From assembly GCA_000285855.2 (NCBI GenBank), contig HE978651.1, positions 1,561,941-1,625,940 on the forward strand: 64,000 nucleotides of DNA, in the 5' to 3' direction. Shown here in pieces: positions 53,069 to 63,500 of the stretch. How positions within the stretch are numbered: the stretch's first letter is position 1; every line of letters begins with the position of its first letter. The notes below the pieces were generated by a model, which saw only the letters and a list, made by a program, of their open reading frames with translations, was not told the origin of the DNA and made no database searches. Both the position numbers and the translations under genes were made by a program. Source of the stretch: Ruminococcus sp. JC304 (GTDB taxonomy: Bacteria > Bacillota > Clostridia > Lachnospirales > Lachnospiraceae).

Positions 53069-53707
53069 CTACAGAAGAATCTCATAAAAATCCGTCGGAT
53101 CGAGAGTAAAAGGTAATTCCCTGCTGACGGAAAAAATATGACTGTCAAACTCTGCTGTTTTGAAAAAGCATCCTTTTTCTACAGATTTTCCCAGGAGAAA
53201 TTCCTCTCCCTGGGGAACAACCTCAAAGGAATCCAGGGGAAGGCTCATTCCCCGTCCTGTCATTTTCATATAGCTTTCTTTTAATGTCCAGAGGGTAAAA
53301 AAAGCCCTGCTTTTATCAGCTGCAGATCTTATATATTCAAGCTCCGACAAATAGAAATAACGCTCTGCAACTTCAAGGAGAGCATTCCCATTCTTCTCAA
53401 TATCGCATCCGACCTCACAGTCTGAGGCTACTCCCACAACATAATCTCCTCCATGGGAAACATTAAAAAAAACATCATCCGCAACCGGCTTTCCATTTTC
53501 TGAATACTTCAGACAGTCTTCACAAAGACCGTTCTCGTTGAGTATCTTTCGGATAATGATCCCGGCACCCAGACTTCTCTTTCTGTCCTCAGGCATCAGA
53601 TACCGGAGGACTTTTTGCCTGCGGCTGTCGTCTACCAGCTGCAGGAGCCTTTTATCCTCCAGAGGATCTTTAAAATGATTAATATTGATTCTGTATAATT
53701 TTAACAT
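53069..53707 (-). CDS. Sfp-type 4'-phosphopantetheinyl transferase
   Basis: The 212-residue enzyme moves phosphopantetheine from CoA to the active serine of carrier domains. Sfp motifs are visible: NVSHGGDYVVGVA, the Mg-binding GCDIEKN, and WTLKESYMKMTGRGM (WxxKES...K). It almost certainly primes the three T domains of the adjacent NRPS. The ATG at 53707 follows the upstream stop by one base (TGATATG); a longer frame to 53755 lies in the upstream gene. It is the last gene of the operon. Confidence 0.95.
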   Translation of the reverse strand: MLKLYRININHFKDPLEDKRLLQLVDDSRRQKVLRYLMPEDRKRSLGAGIIIRKILNENGLCEDCLKYSENGKPVADDVFFNVSHGGDYVVGVASDCEVGCDIEKNGNALLEVAERYFYLSELEYIRSAADKSRAFFTLWTLKESYMKMTGRGMSLPLDSFEVVPQGEEFLLGKSVEKGCFFKTAEFDSHIFSVSRELPFTLDPTDFYEILL

Positions 53708-53708
53708 A

Positions 53709-54116
53709 TCAGTGATCTGTAAATTCCATCCTGAGATTATTTTTTCCGTCAGCATTGCTGTAACTGATGGCAGAACACAGCTCCTTTACAAGCATGATTC
53801 CCATCCCGCCTTCATCGAAATCATTAAAATCTTTCTCCGGCCTGCTTTCAAGGGGATTAAAAAGCCTTCCGTTGTCTGTGAAAATAACAGTTATCTTATC
53901 TGCATTTCTGCTGCAGAAAAACCGGGCATGATCTGCGCCGGAATAGCTGACAATATTCACAAAGATCTCCTCACAGGCAAGATAAATTTTCTTGTTGATT
54001 TCCTGGTTGCTTTTGCAGGCTATCTGAAAAATACATTCTTTTATTTTTCCAAGTTCCGCTAAATTACAGGATAGTTCCAGATATTGTTCCTGTTGTGTGG
54101 CAGCAGGTATCCCCAT
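53709..54116 (-). CDS. GHKL anti-sigma-factor-type ATPase (SpoIIAB/RsbW-like)
   Basis: The roughly 135-residue HATPase_c_2 protein shows the N box IYLACEEIFVNIVSYSG, the G1 box FTDNGRLFNPL and the G2 box DEGGMGIMLVKELC. Such proteins bind a sigma factor or other target and phosphorylate a STAS partner, which is encoded just upstream here. I chose the ATG at 54116 behind AGGAGG; the ATG at 54161 has no ribosome binding site and lies within an RNA hairpin. No sigma factor or PP2C phosphatase is seen in the window. Confidence 0.88.
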   Translation of the reverse strand: MGIPAATQQEQYLELSCNLAELGKIKECIFQIACKSNQEINKKIYLACEEIFVNIVSYSGADHARFFCSRNADKITVIFTDNGRLFNPLESRPEKDFNDFDEGGMGIMLVKELCSAISYSNADGKNNLRMEFTDH

Positions 54117-54130
54117 AGGCCCTCCTATCC

Positions 54131-54191
54131 GGTTACCGTTTTTGGGTAACCCATTTTTCATTACAGACTGCAGAAAATCTGCAGCCTGTAA
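54131..54191. other. Two intercistronic hairpins between STAS and ATPase genes
   Basis: TTACAGACTGCAG (54161-54173) pairs with CTGCAGCCTGTAA (54179-54191), one mismatch. GGTTACC (54131-54137) pairs with GGTAACC (54145-54151). Neither has a U-tract, so RNA stabilisation, processing or translational control of the ATPase is more likely than termination. Confidence 0.6.
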
Positions 54192-54203
54192 CAGGTTTTG
54201 CGG

Positions 54204-54506
54204 TTACTTTTTCTGAATATCGATCTTGCTGTCAAATCCGGTAAGGCTGAACACATCATAAACCTCATCAGAAACATTGATGATCTTAAATCCATCCTTT
54301 GAGGCCATTTTTTTGTAAGCTACGATCACCTGACGTAAGCCTGCAGATGAAATATACTCCAGCTTTGCAAAATCAAAGACCAGACTTGTAATGCTGTCAT
54401 CAAGTCCGGACAGCGCATCTCCTAACTGAGGAGCTGTCTGAGTGTCAAGCCATCCGCTGATTTCCATAGTTGCTTTGTTACCTTCTGTTTTTGTAATAAT
54501 TTCCAT
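54204..54506 (-). CDS. STAS-domain anti-anti-sigma-type protein (SpoIIAA/RsbV-like)
   Basis: The 100-residue single STAS domain has a beta-alpha pattern matching SpoIIAA. The switch loop is LEYISSAGLRQVI; Ser53 or Ser54 is the expected phosphorylation site. When unphosphorylated, such proteins sequester the partner ATPase and free its target. AGGAG lies 9 nt before the ATG. It sits 21 nt after the NRPS stop, in the same transcript, which is an unusual companion for an NRPS. Confidence 0.92.
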   Translation of the reverse strand: MEIITKTEGNKATMEISGWLDTQTAPQLGDALSGLDDSITSLVFDFAKLEYISSAGLRQVIVAYKKMASKDGFKIINVSDEVYDVFSLTGFDSKIDIQKK

Positions 54507-54527
54507 TATAATTATCTCCTTTTTGTA

Positions 54528-57500
54528 TCAATCAAAAAATGTAAGTCTGTCAAGTGCTGCAATTGCATTTTCCAGATATCTGTCATCTGTAACCGGCCAT
54601 TTATAATCCAGTCTGTACAGAACCTGTGCTGTAAACCGGTTGCTGTAATCAATGGTGTAAATCTCATTTTCATTATGTGAGGTATAGGCAATCAGTCCGG
54701 AAACCGCATCGGAGTCCTGTCCGGTCTTTGCAAATTCTTTTACTGCTGCCTCAAACTCTTCATCTCTTACAATATCAATCTTAAATCCATAATTACGCAT
54801 TGCATAGATCAGGTCTGCCATATAAATATGGTGGCTGTTGCAGGCATGGAATACAGTAAATCTCCGGTCTGTCTGCGCCAGTCTCAGAACTGCCAGTGCA
54901 GTGGAATCAATAGGTGAAAATTCTGCCACCTCATGCATGCCTCCCATTGGGAATTTGCCTACAGCTGTATAACCTCTCAGGCTGCGCAGGAATCCGTTGG
55001 TAATGAAGTTGATCTGGAACTCACCGTCAGAGTTTCGGCTCATCAGATTACCTACACGTACTACTTTACCGTCAAGCCCCTCAGAAACTGCTTCCAGAAC
55101 TGCTCTTTCTGCCAGGAATTTGGTGCGGATATATTCGTTGGTAATATTCTGTCCGATGTACAGGTCATTCTCACAGAAAACTCTGGACATTGGCGGAACA
55201 CCGTCAGAACCTTCTCCTGCAACAGAAACTGTGGAAATCTGGATCAGCCTGCGGCCGTTATTCTTACAGAAATCAATAAGATTTTCCACACCCTGCACGT
55301 TAATTCTTTCCAGTACATCATCTGCAGCGAAATGCTTTACGCAGGCAGCACAGTTAACGATGGTACTAAATTTGTATGTTGAGAATCCTGCCACCTGTTC
55401 TTTGGAAGTAATATCCCCATCTACACAGATAATACGATTTTCAAACAGTTCCTTGCATGGATTGTCGAAATAGTACATCAGCATATTCATCATTCGTTTT
55501 TCCGGTGATTCATATTTGCCCTTGCGCACCAGACAGTAAACCTTACCGTCATAATTGTCAAGGAATGCCTTGAGAACATGGATTCCCAGGAAACCTGTGG
55601 CACCTGTGATCATAATATCTCCCAGCTCTTCCTTTGTGACCCTGTCTGCATTTTCTTCCGTATTTGCACTGATCACGTTCTGGATCTTGTTATAGTTATA
55701 ATCTGAAAATTCATTCTTACTCTGGGCAGTCTCTGTAATTCCGTCATTATCAATCAGAGCTGCCAGCTCCCGTACAGTAGGATATTTGAAAATATCCGCA
55801 TATACCAGCGAAATATTCTTTGAGAGACACATAACAGCAACCTTGGATGCAGTAAGAGAAGATCCTCCAAGCTCAAAGAAGTTGTCTTCAATACCTACCC
55901 TTTCGATTCCCAGCGCTTTCTCAAAAATCTTACAAAGTGTTCTCTGAGCTGCAGTAACCGGCTCTACATAGCTGGCAGTATTTGTGGTTATCTCCGGCAT
56001 TGGCAATGCTTTTTTGTCGATTTTACCTCCTGGTGTCACCGGCATTGCTTCAAGGTGAACAAAGAAGGATGGCATCATGTAATCCGGAAGTAGCGGCTCC
56101 AGGAAGGTTTTTAAATCTTCATCCGGAATGCTTTCCCCTGTATAATAAGCAGTGATATATTTGTTTCCGCTCTTTTCGATCACTGTAACAGCTGCATTCT
56201 GTACCAATTCATGTTTAAGAAGGGCTCCCTCGATCTCACCAAGCTCAACACGGTATCCCCTTATCTTCACCTGGGAGTCAATTCTGCCTATGTATTCAAT
56301 ATTTCCGTCACCCTTCATGCGGACCATATCACCGGTTCTGTAAAGTCTTCTGTCCTCCTCGCATACGGAGAATGGATTCTCCACAAATACAGAGGCAGTC
56401 TTTTCCGGAAGATTATGATATCCTCTGGCAATCTGACGTCCTGCATGGCAAAGCTCGCCGGAAGCTCCCACCGGAAGTCTGTTCAGAGCCTCATCCACAA
56501 TGTAACTGCGGACATTTCTCTGGGATTTTCCGATCGGAATATTATCATACTGCTTATCCACCCTGAACTCTGTGGAAGATACTGTATTTTCTGTAGGACC
56601 GTAGCCATTGATCATCTGATAAGTACGGTTTCTGTAATGCTTGAATTTCTCTCCGCCCAATGTGACAAATCTAAGGGCCGGTGCATCCTCCAGAAGCTCT
56701 GCCACCAGCTCACCCATCTGTGTAGGGAAGGTTGCTGTGGTGATCCCTGCTTCTTTTATATATTTGCTTATGGCGATTGCATCCTTTCGGATACCCTCAG
56801 GTAAGATGTATAAGATCGCACCTGCAGTAAGAGGAGCAAAGAGATCGATCACGGACGCATCAAAGCAGAAGCTTGCAAACTCTGCAGTAATGTCATTCGG
56901 TGTAAGGCCTCTGTTCTGTGTGATATATTCGATCAGGTTCATCAGGTTTCTGTGTTCCAGCATAACACCTTTCGGTTTTCCTGTGGATCCTGAGGTATAG
57001 ATCATATACGCAAGGTTCTCAGGTTTGGGAGCGGTAAGTTTGGCAGTAAGTTCAAAATCCTTTGCTTCTGCTTCCACAGAATCCAGACTGATCACATTTC
57101 CCTTATAGAAATCTACCAGATCTCTGTACTGATCGATCACAAGAAGATTCTCTGCTCCTGAATCCGTTAACATGTACTCAATTCTGCTCTGGGGGTATTC
57201 CGGATCCAGAGGAACATAGGCTCCGCCTGCTTTCATAACACCTACATAAGCGATAGCATATTCCTTTGTCCTGCCGCACAGGATACCGGTCGCCTGCTCC
57301 GGACCAAATCCATTTTCAGTAAGCCTCTGTGCAACGTAGTCAGACATTTTATCCAGTTCTCTGTAAGTAAAGTCACCAAATTCATCCCTTACAGCCGGTC
57401 TGTCCGGATATTTTGCTGCTGCCTCCCGGAACAGATCCACAAAGGTCTTTCCTGCATGCTCAGGAATATTCTCCATTTCTGTTTCTTCCTCAAACATCAG

Positions 57501-60500
57501 TCTGATATCTGCAGGGTCACATTCATTCAGGAGTCCCTCAGCAATAAGCTCCAGATTATCTGCCAGATATTTTATGGTTTCTTCCTGGTACATATCGCCT
57601 CGGTATTCAATGTCAAAGACAAATTTATTCTTCTCAATGGAGATACTGATGGATACCGGGGCTTTTGCCATATTCAGGCGGACAGGCTCTTCCTGTGCAT
57701 ATTCTCCGCCCACATTGTCAAATTCAAAATTATCACCCTGGTACACAACCATGGCATCTGCCTTAATATTAAACTCATGACTGATCTGTGAGAACGGATA
57801 AATATCATTGTTCATGGAATTGATCAGCTGTTTCTGAACCTCAGTGAGACACTGCTCTGTGCTTCCTGCAAAATTACAGTAAACAGGAAGAGTTTTTACA
57901 AGCATACCCACTGTTTCCGAAAGTCTGGAATCATTTCTTCCGTGGTAAATGGTGGTAAATACAGCATCCTTCTTAAAGTTATATTTGCCCAATGTAATAC
58001 CAAAGGCAGAAATAAAGAATACGTTCTCTGTAATTCCATGCTTTTTGCAGAATTCCTTTACACTCTGTACGGAGATTTCTGCTGTTTCCCTGCGGTAAAG
58101 CTCAGCTGTGGGAACTGCTCCGCTCTTATCCGGATAGAAGCTGATGCTTCCTCCTGCGTTTTCAAATACAGATCTGTAATAGCTTTCTGCGTTTTTATAA
58201 ATATCTCCGGCAAGGGCATCCCTGTTGTCCAGAGCAAGATCATAGGAGGTATAGGTCTCCGGTTCCAGCTTCTCACCGCTGTAGGCCCTGTTAATGTCAT
58301 TCATGATAATGGCAAGGGAGGTACCGTCAGCAACAATATGATGAAGGTCAAGGAACAGATAATTACCTTCACAGGTTCTGTAGATTTCAAACCGGAAAAG
58401 CTTCTCATTAAACAGCATGTACGGACGGACCAGTGTCTCTTTATTCATTCCGTTTAGGATCTGTGTTTTGTATACAAGATCATCATTCCGTTTCTGAAGC
58501 ACATTGCCATTATCGTCCATGAAAAGCTTTGTTTTCAGATAAGGATGGGCTTCCACTGTACTGTCAATGGCTGCTGCAAGTTTATCCAGATCTACCTTTT
58601 TGTCAAGTTTCAGCAGATAAGGGATATTGTAGATGGTTGAACCCATATTTGCAGTACATTCAATGAAAATTCCCTCCTGTGTGTTGGTGAGAGGATAACT
58701 TTCCTGTACTTCCCTCTTTGTCTCCTTGCCTGCAGTCTTTACAAAGTCCTCCAGCATCTGGATGGTCGGGTGATTCTTTACATCCGATGTTTTCACAACA
58801 ATGTCAAAGGCCTTTGAGATCAGAATATTCAGCCGGATGGCTGTGATGGAGGTCAGTCCTGCTTCATAAATATCTGTGGTGATTCCAAATTCTGTATAAC
58901 CCAGAACCTCTGCAATACAGTCAAATAATTTCTGCTGCACTTCGTTTTGTGGCTTGATGATCTCTGCTGCCTTTCTCTCAGGCATTGGGAGAGCCTTCTT
59001 GTTTACCTTCTGGTTCTGGTTCAGCGGGATCTTGTCAATCTGCATGGTAACAGCAGGAACCATATATGGAGGCTTTGTCTCCTTGATAAAGTTATTTAAA
59101 GCATTAATATCTACTTCGCTGTCAGATACCACATATGCAGCAATATATTTGCCGCCACCCTGCTCATCAAAGGCAACCACAGTGGCATCCTTGATACCGG
59201 GATATCTTCTGATCACTTCTTCCACTTCTGAAAGCTCAATTCGGAAACCTCTGATCTTAACCTGGGAATCCTTTCTGCCAATGATCTGGATATTTCCGTC
59301 AGGAAGATATCTGGCCACATCACCGGAGTGGTACATTACCTCATAACCCGGAGTATCATCGTATATATTCTTTGTGTAGACCTCAGCTGTTTTCTCAGGC
59401 TTATTAAGGTATCCTCTTGAAACCTGCCATCCGGTGATCATCAGCTCTCCGCATGCACCTGGGGGAAGCATATGTCCGAACTTGTCTGCAATATAAAGCT
59501 TGGCATTATCCAGTGCTTTTCCGATAGGAACATTAGGATAATACTTATCCACCTCAAACAAAGTAATGAAAATGGTAGTCTCTGTAGGGCCATAAGCATT
59601 TATAAAGGTATAACCCTTTGGCGGTTCACATGGAACAAGCTTTTCTCCTCCTACGGAAAGGTATTTCAGACTCTTGCATTCCATTTCAAGTGCAAACTGT
59701 CTTCCTACCTGTGTGGTCATAAAGGAATGGGTAATACCGTTCTCATCAAAATAACTCTGAAGTCCCATGAAATCCAGACGGATCTCTTCCGGAATAATAT
59801 GAAGCTGTGCACCATTTGTAATGGCTCCGTAAATATCCATCATGGAAGCATCAAAGCCAAAGGATGCATAGGCTGCTATCCTGGAATCAGAATCTATACC
59901 ATAATACTTTCTGTACCAGCGGCAGAATGCAGTGATATTTCCATATTCAAGCATACAGCCCTTTGGCACACCTGTGGAACCTGAGGTGTACAGAAGGATA
60001 AACAGGTCATGTAACTGAGGTTTTTTAAGCTCAGCCTCTATATCAGCAAGTCCCGGGATCTCATCTGTAAATAACACAGGTCCCTGATAGCCGTCTACCA
60101 GATGTAAAAGCTCTCTGTCTGCGATGAGAAGCTTGGCAGCAGAATCCTCCAGCATGTACATGAGACGATCCTTGGGGTAAGTGGGGTCCAGAGGCTGATA
60201 AGCGGCTCCGGCTTTGATCACGCCCATAGGTGCAATGGCCATATATTCACAGCGAGGGATGAGGATAGATACAACATCCTCAGTGCCGATGCCCTGGGAT
60301 ACAATATATTTTCCAAGTCTGTCGCTGATCTCATCCAGTTCTTTATAGGTATATTTTCTGTCTTTAAATACAACTGCAGTATGATCCGGAATGGTCTCCA
60401 CCATTTCGTCAAACATATCAGAGATCGTTTGGCTTCTGTCATATTCCTGGGCGGTATGGTTAAACTCTGCGATTTTATCTGCAGCATTTCCGGACAAAAT

Positions 60501-63500
60501 GGAAATTTCAGAAATATATTTTGCCTTCAGCATGGAATCCATTGCTGCCTCATAGGCATCCAGAATTCCCTTCACAAATTCCTCACTATACTTATCGCTG
60601 CGGTATTCTGCAGTCAGTACATATTTGTGGTCATACTCTCTTACCTGGATAAGCAAAGGCATTTTAGACATATCCGGGGAAAGATCATGGCCTCTGGCAA
60701 TGGTATCACCGATAGGATAATCGTCACTGAGCTCTGCCTGGTATGCAAAAACAAGGTCGGAACTGAAACCGTATTTTGCACAGATGTCAGAGAATGGGAA
60801 AATATCATTGGCCATGGAGGACAGAAGCTGTTCGGAAAGCTCTGTCATATAGGTCTGTATGGTAGCCTTTGGATCACAGGAGCAATAAACAGGCAGGGTC
60901 TTTACAAGCATACAAACAGTATTTTCAAGTCTGGAGTCATTTCTGCCATTATAGATGGTGGCAAAAAGACTGTCCTCAGAATTGGAGTATCTGGTCATGA
61001 GAACGCCGAACAGACCTGTAAATAAAATATTAGGGGTAACACCCAGCTTTTCACAGACGGAAAGGATCACAGATTCCCTTGTGTCTATCTCTTTTGACAG
61101 ATAACCTCTCTCAGGGATCTCATCGTTTCTGTCAGGAAGTGGAAGGGATTCTGTTTCGACTCCCTCAAAAATACTGTCATAGTATTTCTCAGCTTTCTTA
61201 TATTTACCCTCTTTCATTTGCTGCTCTTCATCCAGTGCAGCATCAAAGCCAGTATAGGATTCCTTTTTCAGCTTCTCACCCATATAGGCACGGTTGATAT
61301 CTTCAAAAATAATATCATAGGAGTTACCGTCTGCAAGGATATGGTGGAAGTCTGTAAAGAGATATTTCCTGTCTTCAGTAATATAGATCGCTGCCCTGAG
61401 CAGACATCCCTTTTCAAGCTTAAAGGGGCGCACAAGCTGAGCCTTCAGTTTCTCAAACTGCTCATTTGTGGTCTGGATCACCTCAGGTACAAAGGTCTCA
61501 TTGTAAGGCTTCTGTACCATTTCACCTCTGTCATTCAGATACACCCTTGTGAGCAGATAAGAATGTGCACTTACTGTACTGGTGATGGCATCTGACAGCT
61601 TCTGTACATCAATGGCAGGCTCCAGATCAAAGAGGAAAGGAATATTATATACAGTGCTTTCTGGATTTTTCATACACTCTGCAAAAATTCCCTTCTGGGA
61701 ACCTGTAAGAGGATAAACCTCTCTTTTTTCATAGGTTCTGATCTTAGGTGCCAGCATAATATATTTTTCCAGCTTCTCCACTGTATTGTTTTCGTGGAGG
61801 TCACTGGTTTTCACTGTAACTCCGAATTCATCGGAGATGAGAATACACAGTTTCATGGCACTTATGGAAGACAGGCCTGCCTTATAAAAGCTTGTGTCAA
61901 TACCGAAGAAGTCATTCTCTACAACCTTTGCAACGATCTGGAAAATCTTCTTCTGCATTACGGTCTCAGGCTCTTTCAGGTTCTTTGGCTGGGCAACCGG
62001 TTTTGGAAGTGCTTTTTTGTCAATCTTACCGTTCTGGGTTATGGGCATTTTCTCCAGCTGGATAAATACCTCAGGAACCATATAATGTGCCAGGGATTCT
62101 GCAGCATAATCGGAAAGCTCCTCAGGACTGATCTCACGGTCTGCAATAAAATAACAGCAGAGATACTTATTATCCACAGGTACGGTAATGCTGGTAATAA
62201 TTCCCTCATAAGAATTGATTACCTCTTCAATCTCCCCAAGCTCAATTCTCAGTCCGCGAAGCTTGATCTGGTTATCCATTCTTCCGAAAAACTCAATCTC
62301 ACCTTCAGGATTGATCCTTGCAAGGTCACCGGTTTTGTAGGCTCTCTCTCCGTTCAGGTCAATAAAGACAGCAGCTGTCTTTTCCGGCAGATTCATATAG
62401 CCTCTGCCCACTCCAAGGCCTGCGATCACAAGCTCTCCTGTCTCGCCGTCAGGAACAACGTGGTTCTCCTTGTCCACAATATAGACCTTAACATTACCGT
62501 TAGGAACACCGATAGTAATATTTTTACTGTCAGTGATCACCTTCATAGTACAGCTGATAGTAGTTTCTGTAGGTCCATAACCGTTCATAATGTAGGCATC
62601 CGGATTTACTCTGCGGATCTTGTCATACAGAGCCGGCGGAAAAGCCTCTGCACCTACATCAAATACCTTAATCTGAGAAACTGCTTTTTCAAGCTGAGGC
62701 AGATCGATCATATTGGACAGATAAGTAGGGGTTGTGGTCATAATGTCTACTTTATTTTTGAGTATCAGTTCGCCCAGCATAAGAGGGTTCAGAATTTCCT
62801 CATCAGAGGCGATCACTGCAGTCATTCCGTTGGTCAGAGGCAGAAATTCCTCCAGCACAGATACGTCAAAGGTCATAGCTGCCATAGAAAGAGACACACT
62901 TCCTCTGCTTACATAGCCATAGGTTTCTGCATTTTTCGGATCCGGATTTACAAAGTTGGAAAGGTTGATATGCTCGATCAGAACACCCTTTGGTTTGCCT
63001 GTGGAACCGGAAGTATAGATACAATAACAAAGGTCATGCTCTCCGATTTTTACCTGGGGATTGTCCGTATTCTCATTCTCAAGCAGTTCCTCCAGGAGCA
63101 GTATTGTACAGGGAAGCTTTGCAAACAGTTCCTTTCGTTCCTCTGCGATCTCCTTGGTTGTGATAATAAAAGGAGCTCCTGAGTCTTCAAAAATGTACTG
63201 GATTCTGTCATCCGGATAATCCGGCGTAGCAACTGCAAAGGCTCCTCCGGATTTCAGGATACCCTGTCGCACTGCATAGAAATCACAGCATCTCTCAAGG
63301 ACCACACCTACGATGATTTCTCGCCTGACACCTTTTTCCACAAGGGAATTGGCAATTCTGTTGGCCCGTTCATTGAGCTGTGCATAGGTAAAGCTCTCCT
63401 TGCCGGAGACAACCGCACATTTTTCAGGATGAAGCTTCACCTGTTTTTCGAACAATTCTGTTACCGGTCGAAACTCAAAAACAAAATTGCTCCTTTCATT

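Noticed and set aside
52912-53148. 78-codon minus-strand frame downstream of the PPTase
   Set aside because: It overlaps the PPTase end and crosses the operon terminator hairpin; no ribosome binding site. Only its last part looks protein-like, so it is at most a decayed remnant.
61794-63182. 462-codon open frame on the plus strand
   Set aside because: It is antisense to the first NRPS module, has no ribosome binding site, and its composition is the mirror of the A-domain codons.
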